DNA of 64,000 nt from Nissolia schottii (lineage: Eukaryota; Streptophyta; Magnoliopsida; Fabales; Fabaceae), in NCBI GenBank assembly GCA_003254905.1, contig QANU01074319.1, positions 574,018-638,017 of the forward strand. The letters are read 5' to 3'. The notes under the pieces are model-generated. The model worked only from the letters and a program-made list of their open reading frames with translations, had not been told where the DNA came from and made no database searches. The position numbers were made by a program, and so were the translations under genes. Position 1 is the first letter of the stretch; every line of letters begins with the position of its first letter. This document shows positions 26,701-37,649 of this stretch, piece after piece.

Positions 26701-29700
26701 GAAGTCAAATAGCAAAGCATGCAAAGCTCCAACACAGAAGAGTACTAATTAAGCTTGATCAAACAAACCTGTACTCGCAAATAAAAGTGATTATCACTTG
26801 GCACAGGAAGAAAGTCAGGAATTCTAGCATCCTTGAAGGATTCAGGCTTTGCAACATAAGCAGTGACATTAATGCTGCCCTCTTTTGAGAACTTCACGGC
26901 ATTACCAACAACATTCAAAATAGTTTGCATGAGGCGTTTTTCATCACCAATGGCATACACTGGCAAATCTGGAGCTAAGTGTAAAGTGAGTGACAACTTT
27001 TTGACAGATGCAACAGGCTTAATCAGGTTAAGGACCTGCAATCAGAATAACAGATCTTACAACCAGGTTTTAAAGAAACACCATTACCAACAAAAAGATG
27101 GGCAAATAGAGTTGAATCTCAGGATTTAGAATGAAAATTATACCTCTCTGAAAACAGAAAGAAGGCTAAATGTTGTTGTTTCGAGTTGAAGACTGCCATC
27201 TTCAAGCCGTGAAAGATCCAAAACATCATTGATGAGAGTAGCCAATAAATTGCTGCTTTTCAATATTGTCTCTACCATCAGACGTTGCTCAGCTGTCAAC
27301 TCTGTTTCCTGTAATAATGAAGAGAGTGCAATAATTGCATGCATGGGAGTTCTCATCTCATGATTCATAACAGCCAAAAAGTCATTGCGAGCACGAATTG
27401 CAGTTTCTGCTTCTCTTCTTGCCAGATCAAGTGCAACATTCTGCCCCATGAGCATATCCCTTGCCCTCATTGACTCTTCTAAGATTGCAGCATGCGAAAG
27501 AGCAACAGCTACCTAGTGTAAGAGACAATTGTAACAGGTAACTTAATGGTATGCTCAAATGATTGCCTAATGCTGTACATAAACTAACGGTTACCACAGC
27601 ATACTTCTCATGTTAGATGTCTCAATGTGATAGAACTGGTTCAGAGAATTATAGAGAAAGGTATGAACAATACAATGAATGTTTATTACACTAGAATTCT
27701 CAGTCAATGTGGCCAAGAACCCTAACTCTGTGCAATGGTGAGAGGCAATTTAAGAACCCTCCCTACCCTCCTCAACTTCACTCATTTACAAGACTGCCTT
27801 TTCCTACTCGATCTCTCTATAAACAACCAATTGCCTAAAAGATACATGTCACTAACCAACCCCCAAAAAGATCTACCTTGTCCTCAAGGTGGGTACAAAG
27901 ACTTATACTAGACTTCCTCAAAATTTCCATCTGGATCCCATTGCTTGAAATATAAAGACCTAAACATATCCTCTTCATTTGGGCCCAGTCCTCCACCTTT
28001 AAAGATAGACTCTCTTTTTGTCATGAGCTGGACCTGTTCTTCAACAGTGAAAGGATTGCAATGCTTCTCCCTTTTTCCTCGTAAATTGGGTTTTGCCCAT
28101 TAAGTTTAGAACGTAATGTCCTTGATCATACTTGCAATGCTTCTCTCTTGAGTTGGACTTGGCCCCTAAACTCCAGAAAATAGTCTCCTTTAGCAGAGCC
28201 AAATTAACTTCTCCCTTCTGCTTCAGGCTTGGCCCATTAGGGTCAAACACAACCCATAACTTCCTCTCTTTCCTATGAGACCCCTATTTGTACATATTCG
28301 ATCAAGCTCGGCCCATTAAGTCAAGTTTGGCCTTCTCCCTTCCTCATAAATTTTTCTTGTGGTACCCCACAACTAGACCTGATGTTGGAAACAACCGCTA
28401 TGGTTATGTAAGAACTGGTATCTATTGAAAATAACTTGCTGAATATACTGATTATTATTGATGAAAAACCGAATCCCAGTGGGAGATATCGGTGCAGAAC
28501 ATAAACTGCTAATAAGGAAAATAACGAATAAAAATCCTGGGAATTAATGGATCCCTTGGTCCCCTGTGTTCTGTCTATTTTTCTGCCTGCCTTCCACCTC
28601 TCCAAGGAGTCTCACTTATACACGGTGAGAAAGAATCATGGGTGGCTATTATTTCTTCCTAATATCTCTCCTTTCCTAAAAAAGCTTAACTGATTTATTT
28701 TTTACTGATTTGTTAACAAACAGATCAGATTTTATTGCTAACTAATTCAGATATTATTCTGAATTAATTCCCTTCCTAATACGGCTCCTTCTTCTCGAGT
28801 AGTGTAGAGGAAAAGGAATTATTTCCTTTCCTTTCTAAGCAGATGCTGTTACCACACTTGGAGGGTGTGTAACAGGTTACAACATCACCCCCCACTAACC
28901 CCTGACTTTCCGCTTCTATTCCCAACGTTGCTTCTAGCATAAGAAGAGATATTATTTCCCCAAACTCTTGGGCAATCTGTTAGAAGTGATGCATGTGATC
29001 AGCATGTGTGGGATTGGAAAGTGTAGCTATTATGTGTCTGGCATGGGAATGTGTAGTTGTCATGTGATTAATGTGACATGGGAAACAGAGTCATAGGAAA
29101 TAGCTAACATTAATAATATATCCTTGAAATTATGCATGTATTTACTCCACAATGACTAAATATAGTGCTACATATCTATATCTAAGTACTCAAGTATTGA
29201 ACTAAATCATTTTCTTCTACACATAGTTGTTTCACCTACACTCCTACACTTTTATTTTCGTACAAATTCAACACTATTAATATTTCCCCCCATCAGAAAT
29301 CCTTCTTATCTTCTCATCAATTAAATGAGTCACCCCCATTAAATCAGATAGAGTATCATTGGGAGGGAGTTTGATTTCTTCCATTACCTCTTCTCTTATG
29401 CCCTTCAAGAACTCCCTTCAAATACTTTTGTTCCTTGACTCGTAATTGTCCTGCATAGATCTCAAATATCTCTATCCTTGGACGACCCTGCTTGCCTCAA
29501 ACCCAATAGCCTCATACGAACTTTGGATCATTGAATGTTGAAACCTTTTGATTATGGCAATCCTGAATATGACCCACTTAGGTTAGGAATGGAAGATGCC
29601 CACCATGGAAACCAATGGAGTTCAACCCTCCATGGTCACCAAGACTGCCACAACTCTCTCTTTCTTCAAAGAGTTAATCCACACTATTCACCCAATCATG

Positions 29701-31471
29701 AGCATCATTACCAGAGAATGAAGGTATCTCCGTTCGTCCCTGATCCATTCAAGCTCCTAGAATCAAGAGCTGTGATACCAGCTGATAGAATCAGTTCAGG
29801 GAATTATAGAAAATGCTATGAACAACACAAGGAATGCTGTATTACATTGGAATTCTTGGTTAATGTGGCCAAGAACCCTAATTCTCAACATTGTTGAGAA
29901 GCAATTCTAGAGTCCTCCCAACTCTCCTCAACTTCACTCAATTACAAGACTACTTTTTACCCTCTCATTCCTATTTATGACCAACTAACTCCATAACAGA
30001 TACATGTAACTAATTAACAATGTCCTATTAGAATGTCATACTAAATTGGGATTGATTACATGGATCAATCAATGCCATTTGATTTTATAGTAAACTATTC
30101 ATATCAAGGGTAAAAATTAGTTAAATTATTATAACTATTTGTTACGGAAAGAAGGAACACTCAACTAAATATAGAAAGCAGATGCAACTTGAAATGTATC
30201 AGAGGATTTAGTTCACAAATCTATTTTCATTAAACTAAAGTTACTACATAAATAGGTAAATGAACTTTCTATAAATGTGGGAAAATCAATTTATATTTAC
30301 AAGAAACAAAGAACTAACCATTGAGAAGACTGCATAAACCTATTACGCTAAAGTTAAGAGAACTATACATGCATACAACTTATCAAAGAAATCAACCTCA
30401 TCACTCACAAAATATAAAAATCCTTTCTCATAACTCCATGACCTAGAAACTTAATAAAGTATAATAATTGACAAAATATCCAATTCCAACACCATCAAAC
30501 CATAGCTTCTTGTTGCACAAGACATAAGCTGGAAAGGATATAGAAGAAAATGGAGAGTGGCTAACCTGATCAGCAACTACCTCAACCAGCTCTAACTCAT
30601 GTACATGCCATTGTCTAGCACTGTCTGATGGAAGCATCAACACCATCAAAGCATAGCTTCTTGTTGAAACCTCTGGCCAATCATATATTTGGAAGTTAGA
30701 TAGATGTAGGAGAGGGACCCGAACAGCAACTACCTCCCCAGGCATGTATTTTCCAGTATGAGGTCGTAATCGAGCAACTGGGCAATTCGGGGAAATTTTT
30801 ACTGCACGGTTGCTACTAAATACTTGATTGATCACAGGAAGATGAATGGGTACTGTGTATCCAACTGGGTTTTGTTGTCGCAGTGTGTAGGAGAGTTGAA
30901 GCTCCAATCCAGTACGTGTTGGCATCCACAAAGCACACTCCTCCAATGCCAAAGTTCTACCCAGTTCAACAAGAGTCGTTTTCAGTATTGTGTGCCTATC
31001 CAGAGTGCTTCTAATCTCATGAGTCAGCATCCTAACATGTCGACCAGTTTCTTCCTGAGTGCGAATCAGGCCCATCTCTCTATCAAGCTCTGCAGCCTTG
31101 TTCTTTAAGAATAGTTCCCTAGTTTTAACACTTAGTAAATCAGGAATAATATGTACAAGCATAAGGGCAGTTGCACATGATACCACGGCAGTTAAAACCT
31201 TAGCAGTGGTCATTACTACTGCCACAGTTCTTGTATGCACTGTAAAGGTCCACAAATTAATTAGATGTGTTGCTCCACATAGAACTATGAAAGCACCAAA
31301 CTGAACGAGGACCCATCTATACGGAAATACTGCTGATTTCTTAACAAAGTAGATAAGCTCCAGAGGGATTGAGAAATAAGCAAGGGCAATAAAGAAATCT
31401 GAGATATACTGGTATTTCATCAATAAGTCATCAGCTGGCCATTGCGGCTCAATACAGTTGCAGGATTCCAT
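17704..31471 (-). CDS. ETR1: ETR1-type ethylene receptor, six exons
   Basis: Membrane ethylene receptor, a negative regulator of ethylene responses that acts at the ER. Minus-strand exons: 31471-30566, 27512-27144, 27035-26769, 26664-26537, 26375-26178 and 18058-17704. All junctions are GT-AG, and phases sum to 741 codons (740 residues; Arabidopsis ETR1 is 738). The N-terminus MESCNCIEP carries the dimer cysteines C4 and C6. Three membrane segments (about 24-115) hold the copper ligands C65 and H69 ([11 protein letters not shown]). A GAF domain (about 158-307) follows. The histidine kinase has phosphoacceptor H353 (MNHEMRTP), N box ([13 protein letters not shown]), G1 (DSGPGI) and G2 ([12 protein letters not shown]). 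The C-terminal receiver has VVFMDVC with D663 and the LKPVS lysine. It is thus a subfamily 1 receptor with receiver and appears intact. Introns 1 (3.05 kb) and 5 (8.1 kb) are filled with transposons. The receiver distinguishes it from ERS1. Confidence 0.96.
19062..19514 (-). mobile_element. Solo LTR in ETR1 intron 5, TSD AATCC
   Basis: 453 bp bounded by TGTAAGAA and GTGTAACA, with the perfect 5-bp target duplication AATCC on both sides (19057-19061 and 19515-19519). No internal retrotransposon sequence adjoins it. A second copy lies at 28407-28874, matching in blocks such as cctgggaatt and cccttggtcccct. Minus orientation is suggested by an AATAAAATACC signal near the minus-strand end. It formed by LTR-LTR recombination. 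Confidence 0.9.
19574..19831. repeat. MITE in ETR1 intron 5
   Basis: The left end ggtaaactacactaacctc and the right end in reverse (gggataaattacaccaagctc) are imperfect terminal inverted repeats, followed inward by opposed aggttagg/cctaacc motifs. About 258 bp, no coding capacity. The target duplication was not determined. The end sequence is of a kind frequent in plant intergenic DNA. Confidence 0.5.
20078..23992 (-). mobile_element. hAT DNA transposon (3.9 kb) in ETR1 intron 5
   Basis: The termini are CAGAGTTGTCAATCCC on the left and, in reverse, CAGAGCAGTCAATAGC on the right. The 8-bp flanks ATTCGACC (20070-20077) and ATTTGACC (23993-24000) match at 7 of 8 positions, the hAT signature. 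It carries a minus-strand transposase pseudogene with BED finger and DUF659-like parts. Subterminal sequence near the left end (ttcatcattac, then gcaatca) is shared with the non-autonomous element at 32330-33238. It is in the same orientation as ETR1 and is removed with the intron. Confidence 0.88.
20562..23220 (-). pseudogene. hAT transposase, broken
   Basis: Minus-strand fragments in order: a BED-type zinc finger near 23150-23030 ([16 protein letters not shown], then RAKRHKMCK); a linker with a stop near 22826; a DUF659-like block at 22620-22370 ([25 protein letters not shown]); an [17 protein letters not shown] stretch near 22270; [17 protein letters not shown] near 22110; [12 protein letters not shown] near 21910; and [13 protein letters not shown] near 21540. 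An acidic tail ends at 20562. Some breaks look like introns, but several are stops or frameshifts. The classical hAT dimerisation motif was not seen clearly. The copy is probably inactive. Confidence 0.8.
24185..24850 (+). pseudogene. LINE reverse transcriptase C-terminal fragment
   Basis: The plus-strand frame reads [20 protein letters not shown], then [20 protein letters not shown] and [12 protein letters not shown]. After a frame break come [10 protein letters not shown] and MRMLYWM, and later [10 protein letters not shown]. This is the distal RT region characteristic of plant non-LTR retrotransposons (RTE-like). It lacks the RT catalytic core and endonuclease and has internal stops. It sits in ETR1 intron 5, antisense to the gene. 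Confidence 0.8.
25264..25950 (+). mobile_element. Copia-type 3' LTR fragment with purine tract
   Basis: The purine tract TTGAGGGGG is followed by TGTTAGAATAATGCATGTG at 25278. This matches the LTR-like block at 28978-29273, including gcatgggaatgtgtagctg, tcatgtgattaat and ggaaatagctaa. The LTR is split by the hairpin at 25473-25689 and resumes near 25855 (cacctaagaactcaagcatt, then ttgtttcac). The internal region upstream is very short or unrecognisable. The right boundary is approximate. Confidence 0.6.
25473..25689. repeat. 217-bp hairpin MITE
   Basis: Nearly the whole element folds on itself. The left arm starts cagtacaaggtaggtggctt and the right arm, in reverse, begins identically, with matching ttaagatat and aatcattcaat blocks further in. 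A related, more decayed copy is at 47130-47240. The target duplication was not resolved. It has interrupted a copia LTR. As RNA it would form a hairpin with arms of about 100 nt. Confidence 0.78.
28407..28874 (-). mobile_element. Solo LTR nested in the intron 1 element, TSD GGTTA
   Basis: 468 bp bounded by TGTAAGAA and GTGTAACA, with perfect GGTTA duplications at 28402-28406 and 28875-28879. Same family as 19062-19514. It lies inside the 27628-30019 element and is therefore younger than it. Confidence 0.9.
28978..29273 (+). mobile_element. Copia-type LTR, likely solo
   Basis: Starts TGTTAGAAGTGATGCATGTG and ends near TTCAACA. It is homologous to the LTR fragment at 25278. No internal retrotransposon sequence adjoins it, and the flanks CAATC and CTATT do not match, so the exact ends or the solo status remain uncertain. 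Confidence 0.55.
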
Positions 31472-32329
31472 AGTGATTAAACCACCTCAGTCAATTCTTC
31501 CTCTTTAACATAACTACATTAAAATATGAAAATTTTAAGCATTAGATAGATAGGAATGGAACAGAACAAAACAACAATAATAATAGAAAGAAGACAACTA
31601 TCAATTGAACATTAATGTCAGAAGATTCTTTCATTCAATTTTCCCTAATAGTTTCTGGCTATATGTTTCAAAAAATTGATAAAAGAAGGTTAAAGAAATA
31701 TAAAATTGTGCTGTATCATCATAAATCATAATGAAGAAACAAAATGTCTGTCATCCTTGTTAAATGAAAGCACCAAAATGCAATGTGAGTACTACCAGTG
31801 ATACCACCTAAAATGTGTCCAATATTTTTCATATACAAAAAGAAATATTATGAGAGAAAAGAAAGTAAAACTAGGGGAGGATAAAATATCCTGAAAAACA
31901 AATTGAAAATTCAAAAAAGTATATGATAAATGAAAACTCCCTCAAAAGTAATACACTGAGCAACGGATAGAGGCCACAAAGACAATCCTATTCCAAAACA
32001 AATACTGGGGGTCATAATGTGCTCACCAACCAAATACACCATATAACTGAATAACAGCCACAAAATTTCAACCTCCTTGGTTTTGAAGCTTCTGGATGAT
32101 CTCACATTAAGATTTATTAACGTTGATTATATATTAAAGGTTCATGATGCACGTAAAAGAAGTAATATTATTTAAGAGAAAAGAAACCTGCATTCATTCA
32201 GCTTCTCCCCGTGCTCTATTTACGATGATAAAAACTAACAACACTCATTTGTTCTCATGTCAAACATTCTGTTGTTCATTAAATTTTACTTTAGAGAGAG
32301 TGAATCAATCAATCTGTATCAATCGTTAT
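31472..32329. other. ETR1 5' flank, probable leader intron, no other gene
   Basis: AT-rich region immediately upstream of the ETR1 start on the minus strand. A plausible leader acceptor (tattttaatgtag on the minus strand, near 31511) precedes the start codon by about 40 nt. ETR1 genes commonly have an intron in the 5' UTR. No other coding content is recognised. Confidence 0.35.
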
Positions 32330-33238
32330 CAAGGTAGTCAAACCCAGTTCTCGGCCTATACCAATCGAGCTGAAAAATGGGATCCCATGGGATAGCGGGA
32401 TGGGATGGCTGGGATGGTAATGTATACAAAATTATTTGAAATGTAACGAATGTGTACAAAATACATATAAAAAATTTTTTTTAAAAAAAACAAAATTAAA
32501 CTCATTGTCTCATTTATTCATCATTACTAATCAATAGTCATAAAGTAATCCATAGATCCAAGTTCCATACTCAAAAAACACGCAATCAACACCAGTTTAA
32601 TAATCTAAAGATTCTAAACAAAATGACAACCCATAAACAAAATCTAAGTATTATAAGGGAAAACAAAACATAGAATTCAGCATCTTCATTAATCATCAAA
32701 ACAAAAGCAGAGCGAGAAGCAAGGAAGGAAGTGAATAACAGAACAACCTCAACAGAACAAAGAAGCAAAAGCAAATAGGGAAAGAAGAAAGAAGAATGAG
32801 ACGAGGAGAAAAAGGAGAAATAAACAGAAAACAAAGACAAACAGAGTAAACAAGAAGGTTGTCACCGAAAAATTCACCGTCGCCAAAAGTTGTAGGACTT
32901 GGATGGAAGGAGAATGGAGGAACGAGAAGATTCAGTGGAGTGAAAAGGAAAATGAACAGTAGAGTGAAATAGAGGTAAAAAGCCCTAATAAATTAATACA
33001 CGAAAAAGAATCATATACCACTATACTAATGAAAAAAAAAAACAAAAAAAGGAGGGTAATAATTTTTTTTTAAATTACCATCCCAGCCGAGATTTGTTGG
33101 GATTTGCTGGGATCCTAGCCAGGATTCCAGGATTCTGTGGGACAAAAATGTGGGAAAAGTTGGTTTTCCCATCTCAGAAAGGGCACTAGGCACTGGGATG
33201 GGATGTAATGCCGGGATCCCATGGGATTGACTACTATG
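32330..33238. mobile_element. Non-autonomous hAT element, TSD ATCGTTAT/C
   Basis: 909 bp. Left terminus CAAGGTAGTCAAACCC; right terminus in reverse CATAGTAGTCAATCCC. The 8-bp flanks ATCGTTAT (32322-32329) and ATCGTTAC (33239-33246) match at 7 of 8. G-rich gggatcccatggga and gggatgggat motifs lie inside both ends in opposed orientation. Internal blocks near 32510-32610 match the hAT at 20078-23992, so it is a relative or deletion derivative. No transposase. Confidence 0.85.
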
Positions 33239-33316
33239 ATCGTTACTAGTATTTACCAACTTCAACTGTTCTCCTCCCCTCCACCCACACCTTTATCTTG
33301 ATTACCAAACTAAGTA

Positions 33317-33337
33317 AGTGTGTGTGTGTGTGTGTGT
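33317..33337. repeat. (TG)n microsatellite
   Basis: About ten TG units. It is followed by sequence also present at 41850-41902, where the matching tract is TG/TA. Confidence 0.85.
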
Positions 33338-33402
33338 ATTATTGTCAGATTAGAAAGAAAAAAAAACAAAAAAGAATGGGAAGATAAGACAACAACATAC
33401 TA

Positions 33403-33790
33403 TAGTTATTAAACCCTACCCGGGACTCAACCCAGCCACCCCATTGAGTCACTGGTTCAACCAATGAGTCACTGGGTCACTTGTTGACCTGGATATAAAT
33501 AAAATAAAAATAAATATATAACCTAATAAATATATATATATAACCTAAAAAATTAAAAAATCCAAATAAATAATATGCATTTATTTAAACATCCATCATA
33601 ACATAAAATCACTTGAAAATACATAAACAAGGTTCAAACTTCAAACCCCATACCATCCATAAACAATACAAATTCAAGATCCTAAATCACAAGTGACAAG
33701 TTCAAGATCCTAAATCACAAGTGACAAGTTCAATTCCAAACATAAGACCAAGTTTTAAATACTATAATTGAGAAGCAACCAAAAATGAAA
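33403..33790. mobile_element. hAT-like element fragment
   Basis: The terminus tatagttattaaaccctacc is followed by opposed gagtcactgg/caatgagtcactggg motifs and AT-rich DNA like the interior of the other hAT elements in this window. A 33-bp tandem pair (gatcctaaatcacaagtgac) lies at about 33670-33730. No matching right end was found, so it is truncated or its right end has decayed. Confidence 0.4.
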
Positions 33791-34232
33791 AAATTGTGTT
33801 AATTTATCATCTACTTAACTATCAGATAACAATTCAATTTAGGAACCTCTTTTATTATGTAATTTTTTTAAATGAGGATCAGGATAGTTTCTGTTGCTGT
33901 TCACTTGCAACTTGTCTTGTTTTCCCAAAAATCTTTTTCCATGTTCTCCACTTATTCCTCTGCAGATTCAGCATGCTACCTTTGACAATCAAAGTTTATA
34001 TTGGTTCTTTGGTTCTAAATGGGGTTAGATTATGGAGCACTAAGGAAAAAGGCATTTTCAAAAAGCTTAACTTATTAGTAGCATTAGGCACTTGGCTTTA
34101 ATAATTTTTCTTTTCTTAGGGACATTGAACAACTTCACTTATTCAGACCTCTGAAGGTAAAATAGAAAATAAAAATAAATAAATAAATAAATAAAATTTG
34201 ACAAAAGAAAAAGGCCAGTAGCATTACCTAGC

Positions 34233-34450
34233 ATAGCAATCAGATCAGGTAACAAAAAGTGGTGAAGTGTCGGCGACGAGCAGCGACCGCGAGGGGCGGA
34301 ACGCGAGCTGCGGAGCTCGAGTGGCGACGAGGTGGGGCCGGCGGATGGCAGAGCTGAGGTCCGCGAGGAAGGAGAAGAGGATGAAGGATCGCGGATGGCA
34401 GAGAAGGGTTTCTAATTTTCTTTCCCTTCACAGCTTCACTTCACGATTTG
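34233..34450 (-). promoter_or_regulatory. Candidate ETR1 5' leader exon and promoter island
   Basis: A compact GC- and CpG-rich patch in AT-rich DNA, 2.8 kb upstream of the ETR1 start codon. On the minus strand it is pyrimidine-rich and then reaches a plausible donor (ATGCTAG|GTAATG near 34230). This would be the non-coding first exon, joined to the leader acceptor near 31511. It is inference from composition and splice-like signals only. A GC-rich transposon core, like that at 58180-58520, is the alternative. Confidence 0.35.
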
Positions 34451-34701
34451 TCTCTGTGGGTGCATTTAACCTGGGCGCCGTAAAGCATTACTGCGTCAGC
34501 AAAGGTCAGCAACAAATACGGGTAAAGCATTGATCCGGTTGAAATTCCCGACTTCTAAAAATTTTATAATGACCCCCATTTCTTCTGAAAATTTTTTATT
34601 GTTACTTATCTCTTCCCTTCCTCTTTTTAGATTGTCTGCCCGGTATCTGAGGCTTAGCCTTGATTAATCCAGGTTGACCTGGTTTGCGCACCTAGCTATG
34701 G

Positions 34702-37649
34702 TGTAACACCCTAGCTAACTGTTTACGCGTACGTCGCAAACAATGCTTACTAGGTTGTTATCTGCTTTGGTTGGGTTACTTTTAGCCCCTAGTTTTACAC
34801 TTGAAAATATGGACCGTTTGAAACTTTTTCGTTCTATACGTGTATTATAAAATATGAGCCTCGCGTCAGATAAAATTTATAATGCAAGCGTTAAAACTTT
34901 ATACTACACGAATAATTGCTCCAATATAACAACATCAAACAATAAGCAAACAAGTGGTCCATTGCATGTCATCAACAACATTTACATAGATATTATCTTA
35001 AATAATACATACACATAAGTTCTCGTAAAAGTACAATACATGGATTGTAACATCCTTAGCCTAGCTCTCGTTATTCTATTCCTTGATTCATTGTCTTCAA
35101 GGCCGCTGTTGCGTACATCAAGTTGAAGTCTTGCCTTGCTCACCTAGAACCATAAAGGAGCGGGTATGAGAACTCTATGTTCTCAGTGGGAAACCTTGGT
35201 TGTTGCAACTCATTTTTAGCCTCATTTATGATTCCGCCACTCAGGGGTCTCTAGGTGTCACAGTTATACTACGTCCCTACCAGTTATTAATTTCCAACCT
35301 AATCCTGAGCAGCTACCTATCTTACTAAGTGTTTGAGGGAGTCTAATCTTTTCGTTACTATGTCATCTGTGCTCCTAGGGAATAAATTCTCAATCAACAT
35401 TCATCATTCATCATAAATTCTCAATCAACATTCATCATTCATCACTCATATCATGGGACCGTCCACACGTGATGCAACGCACATCCTAGGACCGTCCACC
35501 CGCGATGCAATGCACATCCTAGGACCGTCCACCCGTGATGCAATGCACACCCCTAGGACCGTCCACCCGTGATGCAATGCACATCCCTAGAACCATTCAC
35601 CCGTGATGTATTAGACACCCTGGAACCGTCCACCCGTGATGCATTACGCACCCTAGGACCGCCGTCCGCATGGAATGCCTCCTACACCCTAGGACCGCCG
35701 TCCACTCGAGATGCCATCTACACCCTAGGACCGCCGTCCACACGGAATGCCATCCACACCCTAGGACTGCCGTCCACTCGGATTGCCATCTACACCCTAG
35801 GACTGCCGTCCACAATTCAACATCCAATATAGCAACCACACATATATCATTCAATCCATATCATTTTCAACCACAAGTCACATATATTCCCAACCACTAT
35901 TTCCATAATCACAAAGCAACCATAAGTTCCACAATCAAACATAAGCAATTGCAGTTTAGCAAAGAATTCACCATTTATAACTTCACATAACTCACGGATA
36001 TCAATCATGCACTGTCACTAACTTCACCAATCTCATAACATCAAATTCATCACATATAAGAAACATAATCTCATACTAAACATTTCTTGAACATAATAAA
36101 CATAAATCTAGCAACTAGCAAAACAGACGTCTGGTTTCTGTCAGAAAATAGCAATCATAAACCGGAGAGGTCCAAGACCTTACCCCAAAGTTTTTGATAG
36201 TCCTAAGATCATTTTTCATGTCTAGAAATTCAGATCTTAACCCCATCACCACGAAATTGCAGCTTTCCCCTTTCTCCCAAAATTACCATTTCGCCCCCGT
36301 AAACGCCCTGTTTTCTTTGGAATTTTTGTTCTCAAAAACCCGATGGACTCAAGACTTGCCCTTAAGGTTTTTGATAGTTCTAAACCCATATTTTCTGAAA
36401 ATAAACCCAGTTTTTCAGTCCCAAGCCACGAAATTCCCGTTTTGCCCTTTTTCATAAAAATCCCGTTTTCTGCCTGTTTGCTGAGAAATTCATCGGGGAC
36501 TCCAAAAATCATAAAACTTGACATCCCCACTCAAAATTTCGTGTAGAATCCAAAAATAACATTAGTTTTTCATGATAAAAATCTCAGCATACAGTTCCCT
36601 TTAAAATCATGTCATATGCCTATTTCCGTCTTAGGCGTTCCTAAATTCTGACAGAATCACAGACAGCACCAACAGATCCAGACAATCATCAACAACATAA
36701 ATATACATCAAAGTCACATAAAAGAAATCCTAACCACAGGTATTTCTAGCACAAAACACAGCTCAACACATCTTAAATCACATAGACAGTGATTATGTCG
36801 GTTTACCCACTTTTTCCTGGTGTCGCTGCTTCCTACGACGTCTAGCTTGCTATGGTGCCTTCTAACTCCTCTTGGGCTGAGTTTCCTCAAGCTTTATCCA
36901 AGGATTTTGAGGGTTCTTTGTGAGCTTAGGTTAGGGAATTTCTGAAGAACAGGAACTAGGTTGTGTATAGGAAGTGTCTGGGTCTCTGTTTTGACTGAAT
37001 AACAGTCGATTGTGTAATCGGACAGAGCTTTGGCTAGGTTTTCCAATTTTTGCACCAATTTTCTGGTTTGGGGGGTATTTATAGGCCTCTTGGCCGAATT
37101 CCTCTTTCCCATTTTGCCCTTGGGGCCAAAATGACCAAAATACCCTTATTTTGTCTTTTTCCCACATGTCATTTTCATGACTCATGGCCTTTGAATATTG
37201 ACTTGGCTATGTGGGCTGCTTCATGGCCGTTCCTTTTGTTGTTTCTTGGCTGATTTTGTGGCCAAAATTTTTACGGCTCCGGCAGATCACTTTTTGATCA
37301 GGTTTTTGGCTTTTTCGGTCCCGGTACTTCGCGTATGGCTGTTCTAAAAATATTCTGATCACATCCTTGTGATCCCCTAATTTTTCCTAAGTAATATTCT
37401 AGGGTCACTTAGGTATTTATAAATTCTCAACTGTAGCCATACCTTTTACGGATACTTTAGACACGCGGTTGTGTTCAGACGGCAAAAATGGTTTATTCTA
37501 GTGTCTGCAGAATTTTGAGAAAACGTACAGAATTATTTCTACAGACATTTTAATCTAAAAGGTCATATTTCTAATGGTTTATCCTTCACTAGAAATTCCT
37601 AGGCATTTATCTAGCGATATTTTCACTAAGGAGAAAGCGGGATGTTACA
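34702..37649 (-). mobile_element. 2.95-kb solo LTR (gypsy type), TSD TATGG
   Basis: Bounded by TGTAACACCC and GGGATGTTACA, with perfect TATGG duplications at 34697-34701 and 37650-37654. No gag-pol is present. A good TATA box on the minus strand (CTATAAATACCCCCC, about 37080) supports minus orientation. The length suggests a long-LTR gypsy lineage (Tat/Ogre-like), which is an inference. It contains the minisatellite at 35447-35815 and has landed inside a SINE. Confidence 0.88.
35447..35815. repeat. Minisatellite inside the solo LTR
   Basis: About ten tandem units. The first six are roughly 33 bp (cctaggaccgtccacccgtg followed by atgcaatgcacat). Later units are roughly 40 bp, with the core cctaggaccgccgtccactc followed by a variable atgccatctacac-like stretch. 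The change in unit length partway suggests two rounds of expansion. The open frames across it on both strands are repeat artefacts. Confidence 0.88.

Larger units (their letters stand above)
27628..30019 (-). mobile_element. Two-LTR retroelement without pol, in ETR1 intron 1
   Basis: LTRs of about 230 bp at 27628-27858 and 29783-30019 share gatagaa, caatgtggccaagaacccta-like and cctcaacttcactca blocks. On the minus strand, CTGGTATCACAGCTC follows the 5' LTR and resembles an initiator-Met tRNA primer-binding site; a G-rich tract (tttttgggggttggt) precedes the 3' LTR. CAATG occurs at both outer flanks and may be the target duplication. The interior (1.9 kb) has no recognisable gag or pol and contains two other LTR insertions. 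The outer LTR ends are uncertain by a few bases. Confidence 0.75.

Noticed and set aside
35447-35815. CRISPR-like regular repeats
   Set aside because: The units are contiguous tandem repeats without unique spacers, in a plant nuclear LTR.
35569-35990. Repetitive open frames on both strands (for example repeated LGPPSTRDA-like units)
   Set aside because: They arise from the minisatellite in the solo LTR, in several frames at once, with no support as proteins.
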